Source: Poa pratensis
Lineage: Eukaryota > Streptophyta > Magnoliopsida > Poales > Poaceae
DNA: 64,000 nt
NCBI GenBank assembly: GCA_947311845.1
Contig: CAMZMU010000027.1
Location: forward strand, 51,099,058-51,163,057
Reading direction: 5' to 3'
The first letter of the stretch is position 1. Each line of letters opens with the position of its first letter. Below are positions 45,173 to 57,473 of the stretch, in pieces. The notes beneath the pieces are model-generated. The model saw only the letters and a program-made list of their open reading frames with translations. It was not told the origin of the DNA and did not search any database. The position numbers and the translations under genes are program-made.

Positions 45173-47583
45173 TCAAGTTTTAGCTTGTTGGTCCCCAACC
45201 ATGTTGGGTCCTAAGAGGTTAGACACAATAGGTTTGGTAACCCAAATGGTTCTTTTCTTGACATCACTTCGAGTACCAACATATTTGGCAAACACATTGC
45301 CAACCTTATCCTTTTGAAGAGAATAAACATCATCAACTATAATGGGGTTGGATAAGGTACCATTTGTGCATGAAGAAGCAAGGTGACCCTTCTCACGGCA
45401 TAGGTAGCAACATCGACTTCCTCCTCTCTTCTTAGTTGGAATCTTGACTTGAGGAGGAGTAGCTTGAATCTTCTTGGGAAGAGGTCGTTCTTAACCTTGA
45501 GGAACTTGAGTTTGAACTTGAGGCTTCTTCCCTTGTTGCTTCTCACTAAGACACTTCTTCCTCAAAGGGCAAGATCTAACATGGTGCCCTTCAACTTTGC
45601 ACTTGAAGCAAACAATCTTGGCCGAATCTTTGACTTGTTCTTGGCCCTTTTTCTTCTTGTTGATCTTGGACTTGTTCTTGTTATTGGAGTTGAATCCAAG
45701 TCCACTCTTGTAATTGGGGCGTCTTTGAACACTCAACATATTGTCAAGTGTGGACTTCCCAACATGACGCTTTTCCAAGTCTTTCTTCAAAGAAGTGACT
45801 TGGGCCTTGAGCTCTTTTAATTCCTCTACATGGTTAGTATCAACGCAAATACTAGAGGAAGTAGAAGTTTCATTGTTAGAGCAACAAGGTATGGAAAGTA
45901 ATTCATCACAAGATGTAGCAACATCGTGAGTGGATGAATCACAAGGACTAGCACAAGACGATATAGCATTAAGAGGAGAAGTTGTGCCATTGTCCACATG
46001 AGGCTCATAAGATATTACCTTTGACATACTAGCCTCATGAGCTAACTTTAGCTTGGCATGGGATGCTAGAAGGTCCTCATTAGAGCTAGAGAGCTTTTCA
46101 TGAATTTTTTCCAATATCCCATACTTGCTAGTTAGCAACTCAAGTTGAGCCCTTAGCTCAACATTCTCCTTCAATATAGATGCTTCACAAGAAGTGGAGT
46201 TAGTAGCACAAGCATCATTAATATTAGAAATGGAAGAAGACAACTTGACAAGCTCATCATTATTAGATAGTTGAGTTTGGAGTTGATCATGAGACTTGAT
46301 AAGGAGAGAGTGTTCACTTTCTAAAGCCTTGTGAGCTTTGTCAAGTTTCTCTATGTCCTCACTTAGTCTAGCATTGCCAACACCAAATTCAACTTTTTCC
46401 TTCTTAAGAATTTTATATTTAGCAATAGCATGATCTCTTTCCTCAATGATTTTAGCAATGATAAGATCATTTGATTCATCAAGAGATTCAAGTTTCTCCT
46501 CAAGAGACACTCGAAGCTCTTGCTCTTTCTCAAGGGCATTCTCTAAGGATGCTTTTTCATCGGCATCTTCTCTCTCAATTTTACATTTTTCCTCAAATTG
46601 AGTATCCAAATCCTCAATGATTTCTATACATTTCGTACCATGAGAAACGATTTCACATAGAGAAGAGATAATTTCACTACCTTTGGGAAGAGCACCAAGA
46701 ACAATCTCACCCTTCTTGGTTAAGGTTTCAATGTCAAAATCTTCTCCATGAGGATCCTCAACCACATCATCACATATCTCGGGATTCGAGGTAGAAGATA
46801 CATTGGAATCCTTAGCCATGAGGCAAACATGATTAATGGGTGAGGAGGATGAAGAATTACTTGAAGCACCACTGAGGTCCATGTCTTGTTCCAACAAATG
46901 TTGGGATTCCTCTACATTGTTAGTCATGCAAGTACTAGAGGATATGGGCGCATTATTTTCATGACAACAAGACATAGAGAGCATATCATCATTAGATTTA
47001 GTTAAGCAACTATTACATGATATGCAAGGACCATCAACTCTAGCATGTATGACATTTGGAGTGCTAGAAGAGTTTAAGTCCAAAGATAGAACATTGCAAT
47101 GTGATAGAGAAGAAGTATAATCAATAGTAAGTTCACCATCACTAATGCAATTTCTATCACCACTCACCATATCATTACCTTGTGACAAATCACATGTTGG
47201 TGAAGTGGAAGAAGTTGTGAACTCATCATGGCCGGAGGTGGAGGGAGAACAATCATCCTCAATAATTTTGGACACTTCATATATATCTTGAAGCTTGGTC
47301 CAAAGCTCATGTGCATTTGAAAAGGCATGATTGAAACAAGAACTACATCGCTCAAAACACATATAAGACCATTAGTAAGTTGAGTCTCGAGATGAGAGTT
47401 TATCTCATCCTCTAAAGATAATTCTTGGGAATCCTTTGGAGGACATAAACTCACATCTACAATCCCCTTAATATAACTTGGACCCATGGCCCTAAAAAGA
47501 TTAAGCATGCGAATGTTCCAAACATCATAATTTGTGCCATCGAATATAAAAGTGGGATCGTGCACTAATTCTCTAAACGACAT
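45173..47583 (-). pseudogene. Gag-like polyprotein of the copia-type element
   Basis: The minus-strand frame starts MSFRELVHDPTFIFDGTNYD (47583), the typical gag opening of plant copia elements, and runs through a NAHELWTKLQDIYE segment, long coiled-coil stretches (about 46700-46050) and a CCHC zinc knuckle CFKCKVEGHHVRSC near 45600. After an in-frame TAA (45491-45493) it continues with a second knuckle CCYLCREKGHLASSC and ends at 45173. A small indel near 47362 shifts the frame once. Gag packages element RNA; two knuckles and coiled coils fit that role. With these breaks the copy is inactive. Nothing of pol follows. Confidence 0.85.
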
Positions 47584-47624
47584 CTTTTACTCTCTAGGAG
47601 GTAAAGCCCAAAAAGAGAGCCCAG

Positions 47625-47636
47625 GCTCTGATACCA
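47625..47636 (-). other. Primer-binding site (initiator Met tRNA) of the copia-type element
   Basis: The minus strand reads TGGTATCAGAGC two bases after the 5' LTR end. Confidence 0.92.
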
Positions 47637-48638
47637 ATTGAAAGGACAATGATGTCGCTTAAAGGGGGAGGGTGAATAGGCGATAAAACTTTTCCGGTTT
47701 AGGCTTGCTAATTGCGGAATAAAACTAGGTGTTTAAATTACTAAGCCGACAACTTAAATAAACTAGGATCACCTATGTGCACCAACAACTTATGCTAAGC
47801 AAGACAAGCAACAAGGTGATAGCTATAGAATTCTTCAAGCACAAAGCCTATCACAATGTAAATTGCATAAGTAAAAGGCTCGGGTATAGAAATAACCGAG
47901 TCACGCGGAGACGAGGATGTATTCCCGAGTTCCTCCTTGTTAAGGGAGTACGTCTCGTTAGAGAGGTGTGAACCGACACAACGGTTCAACAACCACCAAG
48001 GTTTCACCTTTTTCTCCGATGAACCGCACCACAAAGGCTTGGTTCACCTTCCACTATCGGAATCCTTCGAGGCGGAATCCGGAGCCTTTCAACAACAATC
48101 TGGGGCACAACCCACAATGGATTGGGGGCTCCCGAACGGCTTTCAACAACAATCCGGGGCACAACCCACAACGGGATTGGGGGCTCCCAAACGGCTTACA
48201 AGTGACCACAAATGGTCTCAACCACCACGTGGGCGTCTAGGGTCCAAAGACCCAAGAGTAACAAGTTCACAAGCTTTCAACTTCCACGAATCCTCGTGGA
48301 GAGCACACCGATGCACCAAATGCAAAAGGTAAGAGCACAAGTGCTCAAATACTTCACTCTCAAATCCCACCAAAAGCAACTAATGCTCATGGGGGGAGAA
48401 GAGAGGAAGAACAAAGAAGAGAACCACACAAGAACTCCAAGATCTAGATCGACTAGGGTTCCCCTCACTTAGAGGAGAGATGGATTGGTGGAAATGTAGA
48501 TCTAGATCTCCTCTCACTTTTCCCTCAAAGATATGCAAGAATCATGGGAGGGATTGAGAGGGAACAAGCTTTTCCAAGGTCAACCAATGGAGGAGAGAGA
48601 GGGAAAACGAGCTACTCAAGGTTGAAGAAGGGGAGGGG

Positions 48639-48646
48639 TATTTATA
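48639..48646 (-). promoter_or_regulatory. TATA box of the right (5') copia LTR
   Basis: The minus strand reads TATAAATA within GGGGCTATAAATACCCC; in the 5' LTR this would drive the genomic transcript. Confidence 0.65.
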
Positions 48647-48683
48647 GCCCCTCCCACCGAAATAGCCGTTGCAGGCTCACTTA

Positions 48684-48842
48684 GGCCGGAACTTCCGGTC
48701 CCAGGGCTCGAACTTCCGTCCTATGGCCGGAACTTCCGGCCGGGAACTTCCGGACCCCCAGAAAAGCGACTAAAAAAACGGTTCTGTACTTGGCCGGAAC
48801 TTCCGGATGGCCGGAATTTCTGGCCAAACCGGAACTTCCGCC
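48684..48842. repeat. CCGGAACTTCCGG palindrome array, right copia LTR
   Basis: The same array in the other LTR, with fewer units than the left copy, upstream of the TATA box at 48639-48646. Confidence 0.85.
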
Positions 48843-50095
48843 CCTCAGAAAACTGCAGAAACACTGAACACGAAAACGAAGATATCTTGATCATCCAGAC
48901 TCCGTTTTCGATGTTCTCGGGCTCGTTGGAATCGCAACGAAGAGCTTTACAAGATCATGCAGAGAAACATCATAGTCCAACAATGGAAGATAAAACCAAA
49001 TGGAGAAAGGTAAAACCTCTCTAAAAAGGAATGATCGGCAAACCTCCAAAACCGAAAACGCAACAAGTTTTCCATACGAAATCCGTTTTCGATGAACTTG
49101 GGCTTGTCGTGAAGATCACAACAAGCACCAAAATCCAACAAGGAGAAAACCAAATAAGAACCAAGAAATATGAAATACCAAGTATGCAAAGGTTTGAGAT
49201 CTCCACAAAGATGCGATCAAGTTACTCACTTGAGAGCCCCTCTTGATAGTACGCCGTCTATGCTAAAACCCGGTCTCCTACTAACAACATGAGACCGGTA
49301 AAATAGAAAACCTATCAAGATCATACCTTTGCCTTGCGCATTCCACTTGAGCTCGATGATGACGATCTTGACTCTCTCAAGTTGGAACACCTTTCTTGAT
49401 TGTGCTTGCTAGCACATGCTTGATGAAGACTTCTCCAAATGCTCCCCCATACTCCATTATGGGAGGGCCTCGCTAAGCGATTAAGTTACTCACTTAAGAG
49501 CCCCTCTTGATAGTACGCCGTCTTCATGTCTCCTTTGCAAGCTTCAATCAAATGATATCTTCTGAGATGCATCATATTGAGCTTGCACTTCATCTTCTTC
49601 TCTTTATATGTATGATGGCTTGGAGATAAACATGATTGTTCACTCAATCTTCTTTTCTAAGCCATACTTGCAATAAGCTTAACTCTACACATGACTATTC
49701 TTCATATAAACCCTTGAATAGAGCATTGGTCATCATATCATCTTCAAGAGTCCAACACATGAACTACTATCTTTTCCCATGGACAAGATCTATAAGAATA
49801 TCTCAATGTAAACATTAGTCCATAATGATTGTCATTAATTACCAAAACAACGCATGGGGGCAACATGCACTTTCAACGACGCGTTTGGGGTGCCCTCTCC
49901 CCACTTGCCGCCCCCAAATAGACACCCCAAATCATTTTTTTGCAAATTCAAATTGTGAAACTTTATCAAAGTCGCGACAACATAAATTAAAAGTCTCCAG
50001 CACACAAATTCATAGGCCACACAAGTTCAAAATCTAGCCAACACAAAAAAGAGGCGCATGATGCGCGGCGCACTCGCCGGGAACGAAATCAAGCG

Positions 50096-51687
50096 GTCAT
50101 GTCGATGTTGCCGTCGAGGAAGCCATCACGGGGGGCGCCGTCCAGGAAGCCCTTGTTGTTGGTCTCGCCACCTGGAACCGTTGGTGTCATCGTGGGCGTA
50201 GAGGATGCCGTCGAAGAAGGGGGTGCAAGGCCCATCTCTTGGAAGATGGCCGAGCGCAGAAGATCGCACGCCGTACTCGCCCGTGGATCCAGGGACGAGA
50301 CTTTGGCGGTGAGGATCATGAAATCCTCGCACCATTTCTTGGAAGCGACCTTGGTCGTCTCGAGCTCCAGCTTGATGTCCGTCTTCTCCATCAACACCGC
50401 CCATCTTGCATCATTGGCGGCGCGCCTGTGGAGACGTCAGCGGCCAAATTTTCGATGGATGTTTGCGTCTTCTCCGAGCCAGCTTTCGCCGCCGCCTTGG
50501 CTTTCTTATTGCCCACCACCCGTCCGTCCGACGCCAATCCAGGTCCAGTGACCTCGCCGGAGCCGCGCTTCTTCAATGTCAAGCGTCGATGAACTTACTT
50601 GATTCGTGGATGATTTGCCGCTCATAGGTCTTGCAAGGATGTTCTCCAAACAACCATGGAACTTATTCACAACCTTTTGAATGATTCCCCATCTATGTGA
50701 AAGGGCATTTTGGTTGTGGTCCATGAACACCTTGTTGTATTCCTTGGTGAACTTGCGCTCATCAAACTCAGTTTTGATCCTCTTCCAATATGAATCACTG
50801 GTTTGGCGCCTTCCAAGAGTAGACCAAGCACTCTTCCTCCTTGTGCTTCCAAGTAATGCCTCGGCTGCCTTTCTTCTTCTGTCCCGGCGGATCCATGCTT
50901 CCGTTGGCCACAACCTCGTCGCCTTCTGCCTCTTCGATGTCCTCTTCTCCATCCTCGTCCATCTCCTGCTCTTCAAACGACTTGTTGTCATTGATCATGT
51001 CGTTCATGGCGCCGACTTGTATCTGCACACACAACACGCTGTTCATGCCGAGGCGCACCCACAAAACAAGCCGTTCACGAACCACACAACATGCGCCCAT
51101 ACCTCATTGTTGTTGAAGACGTCGTTCATAGGTTGCTCGCGCCTGTGTCAAAGGATAGACTGCGGACGGCTTGGTTGCTCGCCACACCTACTGCGTCCCT
51201 GCGCATGCCCGACGAGTAGTACGCCTCGTTGAGATCGACGGAGAAGCCTACGAGAACGTGGCGTTCGGGTCGAAGTCGCCGGAGCCGCCGAAGACGCCGT
51301 AGCCGCCGGCTTCGAAGTCAGGAGAGGTCCGCGGGATCGGAAAACCTTGACATGCCAAGAGGGGTGGCGGAGTCGTGCATGTACGTCGAGTTTCCTGGAG
51401 AAGATCTTCTTGACCGGCTGGCGGCGGCGGTGCTGCTCTCTTGGTGTGAAGTAGCCTTCGCCCGTGACATGGACGCGACGGACGCGAGCTTAGCCAACTG
51501 CGTCAACTCCGCCTTTGGAGCGTGTGGCGGAGGCAGTCCAGCTCCCATTTGTCCACCGGCATCCTCTCTGACTTTTCCTTGGGAGCATGCGGCGTGTAGC
51601 TGCACGCCTGCACTTGATGCCGAGTGTGGTTCCCGTTGACGCCTTCGACTTGGGCTTTGGTTTCGATGGCGCGCGTGGCGGAGCCAT
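50096..51687 (-). pseudogene. Harbinger ORF1-like (Myb/SANT, NAM-associated type) remnant
   Basis: Minus-strand pieces in shifting frames read as one protein: a start MAPPRAPSKPK near 51687, a Myb/SANT-like core near 50990-50640 with ITWKHKEEECL, SYWKRIKTEFDE and LSHRWGIIQKVVNKFHGCL, and a C-terminal region to 50096. Trp-rich cores of this type occur in ORF1 of PIF/Harbinger elements and related NAM-associated proteins, which bind DNA with the DDE transposase. At least two frameshifts separate the pieces, so the gene is dead. No DDE transposase is visible in this element. Confidence 0.6.
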
Positions 51688-52039
51688 GGCAGCGAGGACG
51701 GCGGGAGAGGAGGAGGAAAAATGGCGGATCTAGAAAAACGGCGGGAGGGGAATGGAAATAGAGGACGAGTTTAGCGCGCATTTCTCCTCTCTCACTGACC
51801 GGACGGCCGCACGACATGTTTCATTTTGTCCGGCGCTACCACCACAGCGGGTTGGGCCGGTAGCGCCGGACCAATTTTGGGACGTGTCTGCACGAAACAG
51901 GGTGAAAACCCTTGAACTGGTGATGCTCGATTTGGTCCAATAATAAAAAAATAAATCTATTTATTTGTATCCCATTCTGGCAATCTGGCTTGGCTTCGTC
52001 CACCCAGTGCCCTCCCCTCCACCGCCACCTCCTCCTCCA

Positions 52040-53238
52040 CCACGAATTCCCCACTGGTCTCTGCAGGAATCCATCCGGTCTGCGCCCTCTCCTTCCCGCC
52101 GGGGCCAATCCGCGTGGAAATTTGGGAGGGGAACTGGGGAGTGGGGAAGGGCGCCATTTTTTTGCCTTCTGCTCTACCTTGTGAGCTCCATCTTCCCTTT
52201 GACCCCGCGCGGCTCATCTTCTTATCCGTATCACCGACCGGAAAGGCGCCGTCTCGGTCGCCGATTCGTCGATTTGATCCGTTGAGGTTCGGTGTTCGGT
52301 TTTACCCTCTAGTTTTGGTGTGATGCGTGGATTTCCTCTTTTTTTTGGATGTTGCTCACAGCGTGTGCTTTGATCAGGTGCCCACCCAAGAGAAGGATTT
52401 CACCAAGGCCTGCTCCTCGATGTCAAGTCAGACGCATCTGATACAACTTACAAGAGCAAGGAGTGTAGTTGTTCCGGCCTTCTGGAGTTCTGGGAAGCTC
52501 TCTCTCCATATGTTGGGTTGTGTGCGAAGGAGATCAACATTGCTCGAGCTCGTGGATTCTGTTTGTGCATTAGTTGGTGCTTATGGCCTTATGGGATGTG
52601 CCACCTTCAGGAAAATCTCTATCTCCGTGAGCTTATGGGAGCTCGTCGATTCTGCAAATTGGTGCAAGAGGTCGACCACAAAAATGTTCAGTTCAGTCAA
52701 GGGAGAACAAGGCACTCGAGTCAATTGATTTGTCATGGAACTCTTGTTAAGATTTGTTCAGTCTCCGGAGTTTCATGCTCAAGCTGGTTCATCTCTTGGA
52801 CACAAGAAGAAGACCAAGTTCAGGAATGACAGGAACCATTCTCAAGAATTGTTCAGTCTCCCGATACAGATGCAAACATGTCATGGAGTTTTATTCTCAA
52901 GCTGCTCCATCCCTTGGACACAGGATAGAGTACATAGCAAGTTCGTAGCGCACCGTACAAGATGAAGAACAAGTTTGTTGCTTGAGATCGAGGTAGAACC
53001 ATGGACATTCTGCAAATCCACATGTTTCTAACCATGGCCACTCTGTAAATTCAATTTTCTACACAAACTGGACTGGACAGATTCATTGGATTGATCAGAA
53101 CTCTACGCACTTCTGAATCTGCAGTGCAGACGACTAGACGTGATGAAATTTGTTGAAGGTGCGGACAGCTTGATGGCCCACACGTCAGTCCAGTTTGTTT
53201 GATGGCTCGATGGTGGCCCCACCCGTCAGCGCTGCCCC
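52040..53238 (+). other. Upstream region of DUF569-B with repeated leader blocks
   Basis: Collinear with the upstream region of copy A but with more internal duplication: GAGCTCGTGGATTCTG-like words at 52549 and 52639, and CTTGGACACA-type blocks at 52795 and 52913. No stable reading frame is shared with copy A. Confidence 0.5.
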
Positions 53239-53246
53239 TTAAAAGG
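53239..53246 (+). promoter_or_regulatory. TATA-like box of DUF569-B
   Basis: TTAAAAGG, identical in position and context to copy A. Confidence 0.55.
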
Positions 53247-53352
53247 ACGGGACCGACTCTCCTTGGCGCCCAAACGAAACCGTCGTAACAAACTCTGCTC
53301 CTCTTCCTCGCAACGCCAAGAAACCAAGAAGCCCAGCCAGCGAGCGAGGAGA

Positions 53353-56104
53353 ATGGAGCCAACCGCCGCCGCCCCCGCTTCTCCCGCCGCCGTTGCGAGC
53401 CTTCTGTGCCGCCAGGGCGCCTTCGAGGGCGCCGACTTCGTGCGCCTGCGGTTGGGGAGCGGCTGCCGCGCGAGGTACCTGCACGCCGCCGAGGACGGGC
53501 GGTCCGTCCGCCTCGACCCTCACCGCGACTCGCACAACGCGGTGTGGGCCGTGACGCTGAGAGTCAGCCCCCCGGTGGTCGCCAGTTCCTCCTCCGCAGC
53601 GCTTACGGCCGCTACCTCTGCGGCGCCCCCGACGCCACCGCGCGTGGCTCCCTCTGCTACCCCTTCTCCACCCGCTGCCTCGCCGCCAAGCAGTGCGACC
53701 TCGACACGCCCCAGGTTCTGGGCACCATGTGGAGGGCCGTCGCGACGGCACGGCGCGGCTCTCTACGCGAGGGCGCCTTCCTGCTGCAGGACGACACCGA
53801 GCGCTACCTCCGCGCCAACTCGAGGTGCCTCCTGCCGTGCTGCTCCGGAGTCCACGTCTCAGCCCGCGGCGACCTCTGCGCGGCGACCAAGTGGGCGGTG
53901 GAGCGCGTCCCCAGGGCAGCAGGCCGGCCGGAACTCCCGATACCGCCTGATGTGAGTTCCTCGTCCCCTGTCTTCCTCGATTTCGACATGAGCATGGGAT
54001 TCTCGAGCACGAGTTCTTTCTGGCGCAATTCTTTGAACTTGCAATTTCATCTCGAATTGGAACACGTGATTCTGAGCATGCTATTCTGAAGAAATAAAAT
54101 CGATCACAGTATCCTTCTTGCTATAGAATCTGCTAAATTCGTTCATATTCGTAGTTGACAAGAGTGCACTGCTCGAATTTGTGATAATTTGCAGTCGCTC
54201 TTCGCCCGCCTCTGCCCGCCACTGTCCCGTCTCTGCGTGTTGGAGCGGACATCCTCTGGTTACGCGGCGACGACTACGACGGCGCCATCAGCGAAGACAA
54301 CTGGACCCCGTCACGCTACACCGGGAGTCTCACGATCCACCTGAAGAGTCAGTTGGCGAGCCTGCTTCCCCTGCAGCCGCAGGCCGACCGGCCCGACTAC
54401 ACTCTCTGCGTTCGTGCAGGTCGCTTTGGGCAGCTGAGCCCTTTGCTCGTCAACCTGCCTCGCAGCCGGGAGCCGATGAGCATCGTGCTTATTGAGCGCA
54501 ACACAGCAGGTCAGTGACTCAGTGTGCTAAGTTGATGTTGTTGCTGTACTTCTGAATTTGTATGTTGTATGTAGCCGCTAATACCTTTTTGCAGTTCTGA
54601 AAGTAGAAAATGTTGATGATGTTGGCTTTCACCCCTTTTCTCTTTATTCGTGCCTTTGTAAGTCTGAGTGGAATTCTTAGAAATGCACAAGATTGTAAAA
54701 AAGGCAATGCAGAATGCACTAATATGTTTATTTGAAGAATGGTATGGAGAATCAGAACTGAATATGATATTTCTCTGGACTTATCTGAAGAACTGTAGAG
54801 ACTATTTGCCTAGTAGTATCATTTTTTACCCTGATTTTGTTGGGTTCGTTTAAAATTGGCACTCTTGTATTTCAGACTGTATGCCTGCATTCGTTTGATT
54901 TCACATTCTGTAGAATATGGTGGTTAGATGAAACTAGTGATATTCATAAATAAAGGACTAGATGGTCTGAAACTAGTTCAAAACATGTAGTATCTGCATA
55001 TGCCATGCAACTTGTTCAGATAACCTTGATTAAGGAGTCAGCTTAAGCTTTCTATATTGTTCTTCATTCCTTCCCTGCTACATGTTATTTTACAGAATTT
55101 TACCACCTGCTATTTTATAAAAAAAAAATTTTGACATTATTTTATAAATTTTTATTGCCCTGCTTGGTCTGAGTGAACTATTCAAAATGCACCAAAGTAC
55201 AAAAAAGAAGTAAAATGCGCTGCTATTTTTCTTTGAGGAATCTTACAGATAAGCAGAAGTTGATGAATGTTATATTTCTCTGAACTGTAGATAATATAAT
55301 AATATATGCCTAGTACTAGTTAGCTTGTTTGTGTACTTCTGAATTTCCCGTGGCCCGTGTCTGCTTATGCCTTTTGCAGTTTTTAATTTTGAAATTGTTG
55401 ATAATCCTCCCATTTGTCTTTTTCTACTCATTTGTGTCGGTTTTACTCTGAATGAAATTGTTTAGAATGCACAAAAGTATAAAAATAATGTAAAAAAATG
55501 CACTACTGCGTTCCTTGGACAAATTAGAGGCCTAAAGAATATTATAGAATATCAGAAGTAAGTAATTGCTATACTTCTCTTGACTTATCTGAAGAAACTG
55601 TAGTCAATATTATGCCTAGTAGTATCATGTTGTAACTTCATTTTGTTGGTTTAGTTTGATATTGGTACTGTAATATTTCAGACTGTATGCCTACGTTTGT
55701 TTGATAGTTGGCGGCTTACCTGGAGAATATTGAGGATCACCTGAAACTAGTGAGATACACAGAAAAAAGCAGTAGATGATCTGAAATTTGTTCAAAACAT
55801 GTACTATGTACATATTCAATGAAACTTGTTCAAGATAATCTTATGTTTATTGATGAAATGTAACATGCTGTTCGGGATCAGGGAGTGGGCATCAGTTTTC
55901 TATACTGCTCATCATTCTTTTCTAGTACATGCTTTAGTATTGTTTTTACTACCCTGTTATGGCTGCAGTACTACTTGGTATTGTAGCTGGCCGTGCCTAA
56001 CTGCATCTTGCTTTGCATTTATGGCTGCAGCGGATAATCGGTTCATATATCCAGATGTGAACGCGGGTTCAGGGGCCGCAGCAGCCGACGCACCAGTAGT
56101 CTGA
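53353..56104 (+). pseudogene. DUF569 domain gene, copy B, with two frameshifts
   Basis: Exon equivalents are 53353-53951, 54195-54509 and 56031-56104, with the same splice sites as copy A. Exon 1 is 599 rather than 600 bases (lesion around 53568-53573, after the VSP of the DUF569 domain), and exon 2 is 315 rather than 316 (around 54247, GGG to GG). Exon 3, unlike that of copy A, is open for 24 codons and ends at TGA 56102-56104, giving a tail IYPDVNAGSGAAAADAPVV. Apart from the two single-base losses the sequence is very close to copy A, so either recent inactivation or consensus error is possible. Function is unknown, as for copy A. Confidence 0.85.
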
Positions 56105-56989
56105 CAACCGACAGCGGCACAGATCCGCCTCTTCAAAACGATCGCAGTTCGTCCCAGATTTTGTCGCTGGCGAGGATTTAGAAGGGATGATGATCCCTTT
56201 CTATTTTGTGAACCCTCATTGTTTGAGAGAACTCCAATATATAGCAATCTCAGTGTTTGTGCTAGTTAGCTAGGACTGAAGTTTGGGTTCACACTGAAAC
56301 CCAGTTTGCCATGCCGTAGAACTGCAGAAATCAAGTTTCGCTGTTTTTGTAGGGTAGAATGGTTAATGCATGGATACCGTCTTGAGTGATGACATTGGTT
56401 ACAGACTTACAGGTTCTTCTGTCGAAATAATAGTGTTACACTCGTCAGAATTATTGGTACCACTGCATCCAGGGAGCCTCTTTATCTGTTGTTGTGTTGT
56501 TGCTACCATGCGTGCTGGGATAAAATCCATGATATTCCATTGATATCATTACACAGTGGATTATAAAGACTCATCGCTTCCCTGTGGATGTCCTTATGTT
56601 TCTTGGTACCGAAACTCAAAAATTTGGAGATTTCAGATCTACATTCACTTGCTTAGCCAGTGCACTAGTCTTGTCTATTTTATGGGTTTCCATTGGAATC
56701 TTTTTAATACTTTCTATCACATAAACCACCTTGCTGTTAAAGCATATACTTTTGCTTTTGGAAATGTCAACAATCGAGGGGTGGTGGCCCACAGTGGCTG
56801 CTCCAGCACCACGCCGGTTGGCCAAGGAAGTGAATGGCTATGGCCGGAGAGAACCAGCAGGGTTTTCGACAAGCTAGCGACGATGCCTTGGGAGATCTGC
56901 AGGCAAATCATAGCGGAGTTCAAGTTGTGGAAGAAAGCCAATATGTGTGGAATATTCTTACGATTACGAGAGATCCAGTAATGCGTTCA

Positions 56990-57473
56990 TGTTGATTGGA
57001 CGTCTGTTGCAAACATTTTTGGCAACTGGTTAAACAGGGTCGATCCTAGGTTTAAACTCTGCAGTAGGGTGGGAGCAATTGCCGTTATTTGGTCGACGTG
57101 TCTATGTAGAAATGACAAGGTTTTTAACGACAAAAAACTTCTTTTATGCAGGTTATTTATCGGTGTACAACAACGCTACGAGCATGGTCAGCTCTGCAGC
57201 GTGTGAAGCACCGAGACTTGTTTTTGGAGGCGGCATTACGTTTGGAGGCAAGGGCCAGGGAGTTATTCTCCCGACATGGATGGCAACATAGTTTCCAATC
57301 GATCTACCATCTTCTTAGACGGCTTTACAATTTCTTATTATGATATGTAATTCGCCTTTTTTACTTTCAGTATTGGGTACTCGTGAACTTGTGGCTGTGT
57401 GTATCCTTGTTGTGCAGAGGCCGGATGTAATGCTTAAAACTCTTAATAAAATCTCTTTATCTAAAAAAAAAAA
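56990..57473 (+). mobile_element. 5'-truncated LINE, 3' end with poly-A
   Basis: Frames at 57060-57340 read AIAVIWSTCLCRNDKVFND and then WSALQRVKHRDLFLEAALRL, typical of the C-terminal zf-RVT/tail region of plant L1-type LINE ORF2, with one frameshift between. A 3' UTR follows with AATAAA (57444-57449) and eleven A at 57463-57473. The 5' border and target duplication could not be found; the sequence at 56691-56989 may also belong to it. Confidence 0.75.

Larger units (their letters stand above)
26130..49875 (-). mobile_element. Copia-type LTR retrotransposon, gag-only, minus strand
   Basis: A 23.7-kb span with 5-bp duplications ACGAC at 26125-26129 and 49876-49880. LTRs begin TGAAAG and end CTTTCA. 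The 5' LTR (47639-49875) is followed on the minus strand by a primer-binding site TGGTATCAGAGCC, complementary to initiator Met tRNA; the 3' LTR (26130-41151, interrupted) is preceded by an A/G-rich polypurine tract. The interior holds a gag-like gene but no protease, integrase or reverse transcriptase. It is therefore non-autonomous and needed enzymes from a relative. Later insertions: the gypsy element in the left LTR and an hAT element in the interior. Confidence 0.95.
47639..49875 (-). repeat. 5' LTR of the copia-type element
   Basis: A 2237-bp uninterrupted LTR beginning TGAAAGGACA and ending GCACTTTCA in plus-strand reading, with terminal 6-bp inverted repeats. Confidence 0.95.
26039..51928. 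mobile_element. PIF/Harbinger-like element, split by nested retroelements
   Basis: The left part is 26039-26129 and the right part 49876-51928; the copia-type element sits between with its ACGAC duplication. The left end reads GAGCATCTCCAC and the complement of the proposed right end GAGCATCACCAG. Joining the parts across the insertion gives a continuous GC-rich sequence with CCCC words. The right part carries a minus-strand Myb/SANT-like ORF1 remnant typical of this superfamily. TAA precedes the left end, but I could not find it after the proposed right end, so the right border is uncertain. Confidence 0.5.
52025..56690 (+). repeat. Duplicon B (DUF569 unit)
   Basis: Parallel to 19190-24133 in order and orientation. 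On the 5' side similarity begins near the CTC-rich leader; on the 3' side it stops abruptly after GTTTCC near 56690, where unrelated and LINE sequence begins. Confidence 0.85.

Noticed and set aside
50239..51639. Plus-strand genes in the Harbinger right part
   Set aside because: The minus strand carries a recognisable Myb/SANT-like ORF1 remnant; plus-strand frames are its GC-rich shadows.
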